Shown: positions 1 to 7,657, counted from the stretch's first letter. The stretch: 16,447 nucleotides of DNA from Acidobacteriota bacterium (GCA_019510535.1 JAEKKE010000087.1:1-16447); one strand, 5' to 3'. Numbers and translations are program-made. The notes: generated by a model from the letters alone, not told the origin.

Positions 1-60
1 CGTGACGGCCTGCTTGCCGTCGTATACCTTGCGCAGCGATTGAATCTCTACGATCACCAC
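1..60 (-). CDS. ABC transporter ATP-binding protein, N-terminal 20 codons only
   Basis: Read leftwards, the frame opens with two consecutive GTG codons (60-58 and 57-55) and runs open to the window edge. It encodes a short beta-strand start, VEIQSLRKVYDGKQAVT, which is the usual opening of an ABC ATPase nucleotide-binding domain (strand, then the aromatic A-loop residue Y13 ahead of the Walker A). Walker A, signature and Walker B would lie outside the window, so the family call rests on this opening only. The start lies 7 nt after the adaptor stop codon, so it is very probably the third gene of the efflux operon. No strong Shine-Dalgarno is visible and translational coupling is likely. Which GTG is used is undecided. 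Confidence 0.6.
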   Translation of the reverse strand, partial: MVIVEIQSLRKVYDGKQAVT

Positions 61-67
61 TACAAGT

Positions 68-1264
68 CTATTGCAGCACCTTTGTGTTCACGTGAACCCC
101 ATCCGCGACCATATCGGTCGGGTTGATGACAACGTTTTCGCCGGGCTTCAGACCGGAGACGATCTCCACCGCATTGCCCATATCGCGTCCCAGGACAAGG
201 TTGCGCAGACGAACGACGTTGTCGTCTCCAACGACGAAGGTCTGCGGCCCGGCGGTGCGCACAAAGAGGGCATTGGTGGGTAGCACGGTGGGTGGCTCGG
301 CGCGCGGTGCGTCGAACTGGATGGTGGCGTACATACCCGGCAGAATCTTGCCATCGTTCTTCAGGTCGATCTCAACCAGGATGGTGCGCGAGGTCGGGTC
401 GATGCTGGCGCTTGTGCGCGAGATAGAGCCAGGGTAGGGATGGTTCGGCAGCTCGCGGAAGGTGACCTTTGCCGTCTTCGAGTTCATGACGGAGACGGCC
501 TCAGCCTGGGGTACAGAGCTGAAGACGCGCACCGTATCGGAGCGGCCGACGGTAAACATCTGTGTCGTATTGGTGGAGGAGCCGGAGGTAATCAAAGAGC
601 CGTTGTCGATATTGCGCGTAAGGATAACGCCGTCGAACGGAGCGGTAACGCGTGAGAAGCTGAGCTGCTGCTGCAGGCTAAGCACGGTCGCTTCCGCGGC
701 GGCGATACTGGCTTTGGCTGCCTCCACGGTGGCCTGGTTGGTGGAAGCGGTGGCTCCGCGTGTATCGGCATCGAGCTTGCTGACAACGCCCTGGGCGTAG
801 AGATCGCGCCAGCGGGCATCGTTAGCATCGGCCAGCTTGGCGTTGGCCTCGGCGAGGGCGAGCTGTGCCTTGAGTTGCATAACGTTGGCCTGTGCCTGGC
901 GCAGTGATTGCTCCGTGGTGGGGTCCTCGATCAGGGCGAGTAATTGGCCCTGGCGGACGTGATCGCCGATGTCGACGTAGCGGGCTTTCACGTAGCCGTT
1001 GGTGCGGGCGAAGATCGCAGCCTGCTCAAAGGCCTGCACGGTGCCGGGAAGTTCCAGCTTGGTGTCTTTATCGCCCGTCTTGACCTTGGTGACGACCACG
1101 ACCGGAGGCCCGGTGACGGCGTCCGCTTCGACCTTGAGAGCTTCGTTATGGCGCAGCCGGGGAAGAAAGACAACAACGGCTATGATGCCAAGCAGCAGGA
1201 AGAGTCCCACGACGGCGATATAAGGGCCGCGGGAGGAGCGTTCAGTCTGGGTATTCGCATTCAT
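68..1264 (-). CDS. RND efflux periplasmic adaptor (membrane fusion protein, HlyD/AcrA type)
   Basis: A 398-residue periplasmic adaptor that bridges an inner-membrane RND pump to an outer-membrane channel. Residues about 15-37 form one hydrophobic segment that anchors the protein. There is no lipobox cysteine, so it is not an AcrA-like lipoprotein. The family order follows: first half of the lipoyl domain (about 70-112, with the NGYVKARYVDIGDHVRQGQ stretch), an Ala/Gln-rich alpha-hairpin (about 115-200), the second lipoyl half (RVTAPFDGVI, about 205-214), a beta-barrel domain (about 240-320) and a membrane-proximal domain to the end. Start: ATG at 1264, with GGAAG at 1281-1277 on the minus strand directly after the permease stop. 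The gene follows the permease by 17 nt and precedes an ABC ATPase by 7 nt. The substrate cannot be read from the sequence. Confidence 0.93.
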   Translation of the reverse strand: MNANTQTERSSRGPYIAVVGLFLLLGIIAVVVFLPRLRHNEALKVEADAVTGPPVVVVTKVKTGDKDTKLELPGTVQAFEQAAIFARTNGYVKARYVDIGDHVRQGQLLALIEDPTTEQSLRQAQANVMQLKAQLALAEANAKLADANDARWRDLYAQGVVSKLDADTRGATASTNQATVEAAKASIAAAEATVLSLQQQLSFSRVTAPFDGVILTRNIDNGSLITSGSSTNTTQMFTVGRSDTVRVFSSVPQAEAVSVMNSKTAKVTFRELPNHPYPGSISRTSASIDPTSRTILVEIDLKNDGKILPGMYATIQFDAPRAEPPTVLPTNALFVRTAGPQTFVVGDDNVVRLRNLVLGRDMGNAVEIVSGLKPGENVVINPTDMVADGVHVNTKVLQ

Positions 1265-1281
1265 CTGCTTTGTTGTCTTCC

Positions 1282-4200
1282 TTACTCGGGAATCTCTTCG
1301 GCGTGCAGCTCTTTGATCTCCTGCTTGCGCAGCAGGCTATAGAAGATGGGAACGATCAGCAAGGTGGTGAAGGTGGCCACCAGCAGACCGCCTATGACGG
1401 CGCGGCCAAGAGGCGCATTCTGTTCGCCGCCCTCGCCCATGCCCAGCGACATTGGCAGCATGCCGATGATCATGGCCAGAGCGGTCATCATAACGGGACG
1501 GAGGCGGGTAAAGCCCGCGGAGCTTGCAGCCTGGATAGCGTTCATGCCGGCGCGCCGCTGGTCGTTGGCAAAGGTCACCATCAGGATGGAGTTGGCGGTC
1601 GCCACACCGACGCACATGATGGCGCCCATCAGCGATGGGACGCTGAAGGTGGTGCCGGTGACGAAGAGCATCCAGAGGATTCCACAGGCGGCTCCGGGCA
1701 ACGCCATCAGGATGATGAAGGGATCAAGCCAGCTCTGGAAGTTGACGACCATCAGCAGGTAGACCAGAAGCACGGCGAAGAACATGCCCAGGCCAAGACC
1801 GACGAAGGAGTCGCGCATGCTCTTAACCTGTCCCCGGACGGTGATAGTGGCTCCTGGAGGAGCGAGCTTCTGGTACTTCTCGATGATCTTGTCGATCTCT
1901 TTCTCTACGCCGCCGAGATCGCGACCCTCTGTCGTGGCGAATACGTCAAAGACCGGCTGCACGTTGTAGTGGTTGGTAATGGCCGGGCTGGACCCATGCT
2001 GGAAGGTCGCAAGATTCGAGAGTAGCTGCGGAGCAGCGACCCCGGAGCCGGACGTGATAGGCATACGTCGCAGCGAGTCGACTGAATCGAGCTGGTGCTG
2101 TGGAACCTGCACCTGGACGATGTAGTTCACGCCATTCTGCGGGTTCAGCCAGAAGTTCGGCTGTGCGGTACCGGAACCGGAGAGCGCGAAGAGCATGCTG
2201 CTGGCGACGTTCGCTTCAGTCATGCCAAGGTTCTGCGCACGCGTGCGATCGACGTTGACCAGCAGCTGAGGAGAATAGAGAACCTGATGGACGTGGACAT
2301 CCACCGCGCCGGGAATCTTCGCGATTTCGGCACGCATCTTCTGGGCGATCTCGTAGTTGGGCAGCGTCTGGCGGCCGCTGATCTGGACGTCGATGGGGGC
2401 GGGAAGGCCGAAGTTCAGGATCTGGTTGACGATGTCGGAGGCCTGGAAGTAGAAGACCGTGTCGGGGAAGCGCTCACGCAGAACCTTGCGAAGCTTCTGC
2501 CGGTACTCGGCTGTAGGCCGGTGGTCTTCCTTCATGGAGACGATGACCTCGCCGTCCTGCACATCGGTCAGCGAGCTGTCGCCGAAGGCGAGATTGAAGC
2601 CGCCGCTGGGGATGCCGATATCATCGAGCACGGTATTCAGCTCGGCCGGAGGAATAACCTCACGGATCGTGCTTTCTACCTTGGCGAAGACCTGCTCCAC
2701 CTCTTCAATGCGGGTTCCGGGAGCGGCACGGACGTGCAGGCGGAAGGTGCCGGCGTCGACCTGCGGGAAGAAGTCTTCCCCGATGAAGGGGATAAGACAG
2801 AGGGTCCCAGCGATGAAGAGCGCGAACGATCCCAGCGTGAACTTCGGATGGGCCAGTGTCCAGTCCAGCAGTGCATGGTAGCGGGAACGGAGACGCTCGA
2901 AGGAGTCATTGAAACGGAAGTGAATCCGCCAGATCAGTCCCGCGTTTGCGATGCTGTGGTGACCGCCTTCTTCCATCTGTTGGTACATATCCACCTCGGA
3001 GGCGAGGAGGAACTTCACCATGGTAGGAACCAGCGTTCGCGAAAGCAGGTAAGAGGCCATCATGGCGAAGACCACGGCCATGCCCAGCGGCGTGAACAGC
3101 GACTTGGCCGCGCCGGAGAGGAAGGCTACGGGGACGAAGACGATGCAGATTGCCAGGGTGGAGACGAAGGCGGGCACAGCAATCTGTGCGGCGCCGTCCA
3201 GAATAGCTGGCTCGATCTCCTTGCCCAGGCCGAGGTTGCGATGGATGTTCTCGATCTCGACGGTGGCGTCATCGACCAGGATGCCGACAGCAAGGCCAAG
3301 GCCGCCGAGGGTCATGGTGTTCAGGGTCTCACCGAACATGTTGAGGATGATGATGGAGACCAGGATCGAGAGAGGAATGGAGATGGAGACAATGATTGTC
3401 GAGCGCCAGCTTCCGAGGAAGAGCAGAATCATCAGCGCCGTCAAGCCGGCTGCGATGGCGGCTTCTTTGACGACCCCCTGCAGTGCCGCCCGTACAAAGA
3501 TGGACTGATCGAGCAGGGGAATGACGTCCGGCGGAGGCGGTGGAAGGTTGGCGATAATGCGCGGCAGGGTCTCCTTCACGCGCTTGATGATGTCGAGCGT
3601 GGAGGCATTGGTGGACTTCAGTACAGTGATCAGCGCGGCGCGTTTACCGTTTAGCCGAACGATGTTCTGCTGGATGGGCGATCCATTGTGGACAAAAGCC
3701 ACGTCGCGCATGTGCACCGTGGCTCCGTTGACCTGACGGATGGGGATGTCGTTCAACTGGTCCAGCACCAGCGGACTGGCGTTGGTGCGCACGATGTAGT
3801 CGGTGGTGCCCACCTTGACGTCGCCCGCGGGAAGAATTAGGTTTTGCGCGGTGAGTGAGTTGACGACGTCGGTCGGTGAGAGGCCCTTGGAGAAGAGGGC
3901 CTGCAGATCCAGGTCGACCATGATGCTGCGGGCTTTTCCGCCGTAGGGCGCGGGCACCTGGGCGCCCTGTACCGTGGCAAGCTGCGTACGCAGGAAGTTC
4001 AGGCCGATATCGTTCAAGTCGGCTTCAGTGAGGCGGTCTGACGAAAGGCCGAGCTGAAGAATGGGAACGTTCGAGGCCGAATAGCGGAGGATGAACGGAG
4101 CCTGGGTTCCAGGAGGCATGATGCGAAGGATGGCCTGGCTGCCGGCGGCGATCTGCGCCACGGCGGACTCAATCTTCGCTCCCGGCTGGAAGAAGATCTT

Positions 4201-4476
4201 GATGATGGAGATGCCGTTCACCGATTGCGACTCGATGTGTTCGATGTCGTTGACGGTGGTGGTCATGCTGCGCTCGGAGACGGTGGTGAAGCGCTTTTCC
4301 ATCTCATCTGGACTGGTGCCGTTGTACTGCCAGATAACCGTCACGACCGGGATATCGATCGTGGGAAAGATATCGATGCTCATGGTCGTGATGCTGACGA
4401 TGCCCAGGACAAGGATCAAGACAGACATCACCACGAAGGTGTAGGGGCGACGCAGGGCTAGACGGACAATCCACAT
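1282..4476 (-). CDS. RND-family efflux transporter permease (AcrB/MdtB-like, HAE1-type)
   Basis: A 1064-residue inner-membrane proton-driven pump of usual RND length (AcrB is 1049). It has the duplicated RND plan: TM1 at about 10-32, the first large periplasmic loop to about 330, TM2-6 at about 340-490, TM7 at about 545-565, the second periplasmic loop to about 890, and TM8-12 to about 1048. The paired aspartates of the TM4 proton relay are present (D402-D403, in GLAVGILVDD), as are the TM11 Arg and Thr (R991, T998). The TM10 lysine (AcrB K940) is replaced: the matching stretch reads GVATANSILMV, with A961 in that place. The start MWIVRLALRRPY is typical for the family. It is first in the operon, ahead of its adaptor; the more common order is adaptor first. 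No outer-membrane factor gene is visible. Substrate unknown. Confidence 0.95.
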   Translation of the reverse strand: MWIVRLALRRPYTFVVMSVLILVLGIVSITTMSIDIFPTIDIPVVTVIWQYNGTSPDEMEKRFTTVSERSMTTTVNDIEHIESQSVNGISIIKIFFQPGAKIESAVAQIAAGSQAILRIMPPGTQAPFILRYSASNVPILQLGLSSDRLTEADLNDIGLNFLRTQLATVQGAQVPAPYGGKARSIMVDLDLQALFSKGLSPTDVVNSLTAQNLILPAGDVKVGTTDYIVRTNASPLVLDQLNDIPIRQVNGATVHMRDVAFVHNGSPIQQNIVRLNGKRAALITVLKSTNASTLDIIKRVKETLPRIIANLPPPPPDVIPLLDQSIFVRAALQGVVKEAAIAAGLTALMILLFLGSWRSTIIVSISIPLSILVSIIILNMFGETLNTMTLGGLGLAVGILVDDATVEIENIHRNLGLGKEIEPAILDGAAQIAVPAFVSTLAICIVFVPVAFLSGAAKSLFTPLGMAVVFAMMASYLLSRTLVPTMVKFLLASEVDMYQQMEEGGHHSIANAGLIWRIHFRFNDSFERLRSRYHALLDWTLAHPKFTLGSFALFIAGTLCLIPFIGEDFFPQVDAGTFRLHVRAAPGTRIEEVEQVFAKVESTIREVIPPAELNTVLDDIGIPSGGFNLAFGDSSLTDVQDGEVIVSMKEDHRPTAEYRQKLRKVLRERFPDTVFYFQASDIVNQILNFGLPAPIDVQISGRQTLPNYEIAQKMRAEIAKIPGAVDVHVHQVLYSPQLLVNVDRTRAQNLGMTEANVASSMLFALSGSGTAQPNFWLNPQNGVNYIVQVQVPQHQLDSVDSLRRMPITSGSGVAAPQLLSNLATFQHGSSPAITNHYNVQPVFDVFATTEGRDLGGVEKEIDKIIEKYQKLAPPGATITVRGQVKSMRDSFVGLGLGMFFAVLLVYLLMVVNFQSWLDPFIILMALPGAACGILWMLFVTGTTFSVPSLMGAIMCVGVATANSILMVTFANDQRRAGMNAIQAASSAGFTRLRPVMMTALAMIIGMLPMSLGMGEGGEQNAPLGRAVIGGLLVATFTTLLIVPIFYSLLRKQEIKELHAEEIPE

Positions 4477-4617
4477 GGGAACTCTTCAGCCTTAAACGAG
4501 CTTTTCGATATATTTTCCGGGACACGTCCATTGTAGAGCGCGCGCGGTTCCGATTTCTGAATGATGTCTAGACGTTTTGGAGGGGCTAAGGGTCGCAGTT
4601 TCAGGGGGCCTAAATAT

Positions 4618-4638
4618 CGGATATTCGAGCCATATCCG
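4618..4638. promoter_or_regulatory. Inverted repeat CGGATAT-N7-ATATCCG, possible operator of the efflux operon
   Basis: Perfect 7-bp arms (4618-4624 and 4632-4638) around a 7-nt spacer, in the 257-bp non-coding stretch between the RND permease start and the small plus-strand gene. A dyad of this size upstream of a pump operon suits a TetR- or MarR-type repressor site, but no regulator gene lies in the window. Neither flank has a T-run, so it does not look like a terminator. I found no convincing -35/-10 pair for the efflux operon; the best -10-like match is TACAAT at 4535-4530 on the minus strand with a poor -35. Confidence 0.4.
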
Positions 4639-4719
4639 GGCGGTATCCAATCCAGGACAAACGCCATAAATAATTCGAGTTACACGCTACGGGGCTAGAA
4701 TGAGATATGGCGCGAGGGT

Positions 4720-4726
4720 GGGAGAG
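4720..4726 (+). promoter_or_regulatory. Shine-Dalgarno GGGAGAG deciding the start of the small coiled-coil gene
   Basis: GGAG at 4721-4724 lies 9 nt before the GTG at 4734. The in-frame ATG at 4707 has no comparable site upstream. A -10-like TAGAAT at 4696-4701 would put the transcript start at about 4708, too far downstream for the ATG to be used. Together these favour the GTG start. Confidence 0.5.
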
Positions 4727-4733
4727 TAAATCC

Positions 4734-4958
4734 GTGGAAGAACAGCAGGCACAGACCGAAGCACCTAAACCGCAGGACCGGAAGATCGAAAAGGCGGCAG
4801 AAGCTGAGAAGGCCCGCCGGCTGAAGGAACTGGAGCTGCAACGCGAGCATATTCTGTCGCAACGCACATCCAGTCCCCACCGCAGAACCGCTCTGGAGAC
4901 GGCTCTGGCCGATATCGAAGAGAAGCTGGCCGAGCTTGGCTGGGCCATTCATCTCTAA
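4734..4958 (+). CDS. Small charged coiled-coil protein, function unknown
   Basis: About 74 residues from the GTG at 4734, or 83 from the alternative ATG at 4707. I do not recognise a named family. The protein is highly charged and helical: a Glu/Lys/Ala-rich stretch (KIEKAAEAEKARRLKELELQ) with heptad-like leucines, then a short turn with SPHRR, then a second amphipathic helix (LETALADIEEKLAELGW). This is a helical hairpin layout. There is no signal peptide and no membrane segment, so it is probably cytoplasmic. Its codons look like those of neighbouring genes, which favours a real gene over a chance frame. It converges on the dehydrogenase gene, with only 3 nt between the two stop codons. Confidence 0.6.
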   Translation: MEEQQAQTEAPKPQDRKIEKAAEAEKARRLKELELQREHILSQRTSSPHRRTALETALADIEEKLAELGWAIHL

Positions 4959-4961
4959 GAG

Positions 4962-5750
4962 TTACCGGGTGGTGGCGCCGGTGTGACGGTGGAAGTAGTA
5001 AGCGTTGCCCTGGTCGATGGTGGTCAGCACGATGGTATGAATGTTGACATGTGCCGGCCGTGTGACCGCCCACAGAATGGCGTCGGCGATATCTTCGCCG
5101 GTGAGCGGTGTGATGTTCTGATAGACCTTGGCCGCCATCGCCTCATCCCCATGAAAACGCACTTTGCTGAACTCGGTTTCCACCATGCCCGGATCGATGG
5201 TGGTCACGCGGACCGGAGTTCCCAGCAGATCGATCTTCAATCCTTCTGAGATCGACTTTTCAGCTGCCTTGCTGGCGCAGTACACGCCGCCGTTGGCATA
5301 GGTGTTGTAGGAAGCGGTCGACCCCATATTGACGACGTGGCCGCGCTTCCGTGCCACCATGCCGGGAACGATTGCCCTGGTGACGTAGAGAAGACCCTTC
5401 ACGTTGGTATCGATCATCTCGTCCCAGTCGTCGGGGTTATTTTCGTGCATCTTTCCCATGCCGCGAGCGAGGCCGGCGTTGTTGACCAGGATGTCGATGG
5501 CGGTCCACTCATCAGGAAGGTCAGCGATTGCCTGGTTGACCGCGGCGCGGTCGCTGACATCAAGCTGAAAGAGATGAATTGCTTCCGCTCCTGCTGAGAG
5601 CAGCTCTTCGCGCATGGCTTCCAGACGCTGGATGCGGCGGGCGCAGAGCAGCAGGCGCGCCCCCTGCTGGGCGAAGGTAAGGGCGGTGGCTGCGCCAATG
5701 CCGGAGCTGGCGCCGGTGATGAAGACAATGTTTCCGCGAACGGGCTGCAT
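4962..5750 (-). CDS. ydfG: NADP-dependent short-chain dehydrogenase, YdfG type (3-hydroxy acid / serine dehydrogenase)
   Basis: A 262-residue classical SDR. Rossmann motif TGASSGIG at 12-19, R38-R39 after the second strand (NADP preference), NNAG at 90-93, active-site Asn in DTNVKG (N116), catalytic S144, Y157 and K161 (YxxxK). The body resembles E. coli YdfG closely, from memory: DILVNNAGLA.GM, MIDTN.KGL, VRVT.I.PG.V.TEFS.VRF.GD and PAHVNI.T are all shared. That enzyme oxidises L-serine, L-allo-threonine and 3-hydroxy acids and also reduces malonic semialdehyde. The substrate here is inferred from that likeness. Start: ATG at 5750, with only a weak GTGAAAG ahead of it. It is transcribed alone, converging on the small coiled-coil gene. 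The gap to the OmpA gene upstream holds a hairpin. Confidence 0.88.
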   Translation of the reverse strand: MQPVRGNIVFITGASSGIGAATALTFAQQGARLLLCARRIQRLEAMREELLSAGAEAIHLFQLDVSDRAAVNQAIADLPDEWTAIDILVNNAGLARGMGKMHENNPDDWDEMIDTNVKGLLYVTRAIVPGMVARKRGHVVNMGSTASYNTYANGGVYCASKAAEKSISEGLKIDLLGTPVRVTTIDPGMVETEFSKVRFHGDEAMAAKVYQNITPLTGEDIADAILWAVTRPAHVNIHTIVLTTIDQGNAYYFHRHTGATTR

Positions 5751-5778
5751 ACTTTCACGCTAGCACGTCCGAAGACGC

Positions 5779-5804
5779 CATAGGCCACCCGTAGGCGGCC
5801 TATG
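5779..5804 (-). terminator. Stem-loop after the OmpA gene (no T-run)
   Basis: Arms CATAGGCCAC (5779-5788) and GCGGCCTATG (5795-5804) around a 6-nt loop. The single imperfect pair becomes a G-U wobble in minus-strand RNA, giving a full 10-bp stem there. It lies 24 nt after the OmpA stop codon and before the dehydrogenase gene. There is no T-run on the minus side, so it may be a weak or factor-dependent terminator or a 3' end stabiliser rather than a standard intrinsic terminator. Confidence 0.45.
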
Positions 5805-5828
5805 CTTGTGTCGTTGTTTGACTTAACG

Positions 5829-7451
5829 CTACTGCGGCTGGTTGGCAGTAGGAGTAGAGGTTCCAGTAGTTTGCGTGGGGGAGGACGTACCGGTGTTGGT
5901 GGCGGAGTTCTCGGAGTCCTTCACGCCGATGGCTGCGCCGGAAACAACCAGCTCCACGCGCCGGTTCTGTTGGCGGCCCTGGGCGGTTGTGTTCTCCGCC
6001 ACAGGCCGGGTCTTGCCAAAGCCTTTGGCGGTGACGTTGTCCTGTGGAACACCTTCCGTGGCCAGAAAGCCGGCGACGGTGCTGGCGCGGTTCTCGCTAA
6101 GCTTCTGGTTGTAGTCATCGCCGCCGACCGAGTCGGTGTGGCCTTCCACCTGAACCTTCAGCGATGGATAGGCCATCAGGATGCCGGAAACCTTTGCGAG
6201 GGCCACCTTGGTGTCAGGCTTCAACGTGTATTTGCCGCTGTCAAAGAGGACATCGGACATGTTGACGATCAAACCGCGGGCGGTTTCCTGAGTTGTGAGG
6301 ACCGAGTTCAACTGCTGACGCAGCTTTTCGCGGGCCTCGGAGGCGGACTGTTGTGCGCTTGCCGCAGCCTGCTGTGCGCTTGCAGCAGCCTGGGCGGCCT
6401 CAGCCTCGCGGGCGCGGGCCTTGGCTGCTTCTGCTTCAGCACGGGCACGCTGGGCTGCTTCCGCTTCAGCGGCTGCCTGAGAGTTCGCTGCCTGTAACTC
6501 GGCTGCCTTACGGGCATCGATCTCAGCCTGCTGCTGCTCGGCTGCAATCTTTCGCAGCGTGCTGACACGAGCATCTTCCGAGCGCTGGACAACCTCACGG
6601 GCGAAGGTTACTTCCTGTTTGCGGTCGCCGTGTTTGTTCTGGTCGAAGGAGTCGGCGCTATCAAGGTTCTGTTTTACCTCCGCCATGATCTGCGGTTCGT
6701 ACTTCTCAGCACCGGCATTGACGGCAATGCGATAGGCATTATGGGCTTCGTACAGCTCCAGCGGACTCTTTTCGTCACGTGTGATGGGGTTCATCACGGT
6801 CTTCGACCCGTTAGTCTGAGAGACGTACTGACCGCGCGGCAGCAGCGTGTAGTGGGCGTTGACCTTTTCCACGACGCCGTTGGTTTTGTTTTCGATAACG
6901 TGGTTTTCCAGTACCACAACGTCCGAGGGCACTCTGACCGCATAGTATGGTTCGGCGGTAATCATCAGGCCGAAGCTTTGCAGGCCGGTGGTGACGGAGA
7001 TGTTGACGTCGTCGCCCGAGGGTAGAAGTTCTCCGAGATTCTGTGGATGGCCGTCAGGCGTGATAGCCCACAGTACATAGGTAAGGTATTCCGGACCAAA
7101 GCCGTTCGCGGGCGGAAGATGATCGACTTTGACCTCGATTTCCATACGCCCCTTATCGCTCTTCACAACGGCTTTGCCTTTGGCATTCGCGAGAAGCGGC
7201 GTGCCCATCAGCTCGAGGGTCGTGGAGCCGCTACGGTGCATGAAGTTGACAGCATCGAGGTCACGCTGGACGACGCTGACGCGGTAGAGAGGAACACCGT
7301 TGTACTCGCCTTCGAGACGTGCGCCGGCCGGAGGGCGGGACTGCGACGCGGATGTATTTGTCGGGTTAGGCTCCTGCGCTACGGCGGCTAGAGGCAGACC
7401 GGCCGCGGCGAGCAGGATTGCATAGAACGTATACCTGTAAATGACGTACAT
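5829..7451 (-). CDS. OmpA-family peptidoglycan-binding outer-membrane/periplasmic protein
   Basis: 540 residues. Signal peptide at about 1-25, with a likely cut after AAVA. Residues about 45-200 form a beta-rich region whose LTYVLWAITPDGHPQNLGEL stretch loosely recalls anti-sigma-K (RskA-like) domains. Residues about 228-300 look DUF4398-like (LELYEAHNAYRIAVNAGAEKY). An Ala/Glu/Gln/Arg-rich coiled coil follows at about 300-385. The C-terminal OmpA domain spans about 392-505, with diaminopimelate/peptidoglycan-binding residues D440 (HTD), R455 (ENR) and the NRRVE motif near 496-500. A Ser/Thr/Asn/Gln-rich tail of some 35 residues follows the OmpA domain. There is no N-terminal eight-stranded barrel as in E. 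coli OmpA and no lipobox. Start: ATG at 7451 with GGAGCGAG just ahead. Probable role: tethering envelope to cell wall. Confidence 0.9.
   Translation of the reverse strand: MYVIYRYTFYAILLAAAGLPLAAVAQEPNPTNTSASQSRPPAGARLEGEYNGVPLYRVSVVQRDLDAVNFMHRSGSTTLELMGTPLLANAKGKAVVKSDKGRMEIEVKVDHLPPANGFGPEYLTYVLWAITPDGHPQNLGELLPSGDDVNISVTTGLQSFGLMITAEPYYAVRVPSDVVVLENHVIENKTNGVVEKVNAHYTLLPRGQYVSQTNGSKTVMNPITRDEKSPLELYEAHNAYRIAVNAGAEKYEPQIMAEVKQNLDSADSFDQNKHGDRKQEVTFAREVVQRSEDARVSTLRKIAAEQQQAEIDARKAAELQAANSQAAAEAEAAQRARAEAEAAKARAREAEAAQAAASAQQAAASAQQSASEAREKLRQQLNSVLTTQETARGLIVNMSDVLFDSGKYTLKPDTKVALAKVSGILMAYPSLKVQVEGHTDSVGGDDYNQKLSENRASTVAGFLATEGVPQDNVTAKGFGKTRPVAENTTAQGRQQNRRVELVVSGAAIGVKDSENSATNTGTSSPTQTTGTSTPTANQPQ
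6348..6389 (-). repeat. Tandem 21-bp repeat in the OmpA coiled-coil region
   Basis: Two adjacent 21-bp units (6348-6368 and 6369-6389) differ at 2 positions and encode two copies of a seven-residue Ala/Ser/Gln unit (around AASAQQA). Just N-terminal in the protein, a looser unit of about ten residues recurs (EAEAAQRARA, then EAEAAKARAR, then EAEAAQ). The coiled coil therefore appears to have grown by in-frame duplication and may vary in length between strains. Confidence 0.7.
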
Positions 7452-7518
7452 GGTCTCGCTCCTTCATCGCTCTCTGTGCCACCTTCCTCAGTTCGGTGTT
7501 GATGAGGGGCCTCAGAGC

Positions 7519-7544
7519 ACCGGCGTTTCTACGCAAACTCCGGT
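7519..7544. promoter_or_regulatory. Inverted repeat upstream of the OmpA gene
   Basis: Arms ACCGGCGTTT (7519-7528) and AAACTCCGGT (7535-7544) match at 9 of 10 positions around a 6-nt loop. The site lies 68-93 nt before the OmpA start, so it would be a 5' leader hairpin or an operator, depending on where transcription begins. In the rest of 7452-7657 I saw no convincing promoter and no gene. Confidence 0.4.
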
Positions 7545-7657
7545 ATGCATCGATGGGATGCGAGGAAAAATGGAAAAGGGTGTCCCATTTGCGAAGGTGG
7601 GAACAAGGCTTGGTTTTTTATTGAGTAGAGGCAACCTTAGAGGGTGTTGGAGGTGGG

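Noticed and set aside
1270..2025. 251-residue plus-strand open frame opposite the 3' end of the RND permease gene
   Set aside because: Antisense shadow; Gln/His/Asp-rich composition and no domain.
2095..3654. 519-residue plus-strand open frame opposite the RND permease
   Set aside because: It is the antisense shadow of a conserved RND gene. Its product is Asp/Gly/Glu/His-rich with no domain, as expected from GC-rich antisense frames.
4530..4535. TACAAT as -10 of the efflux operon (minus strand)
   Set aside because: No acceptable -35 at 16-18 nt; too weak to list as a promoter.
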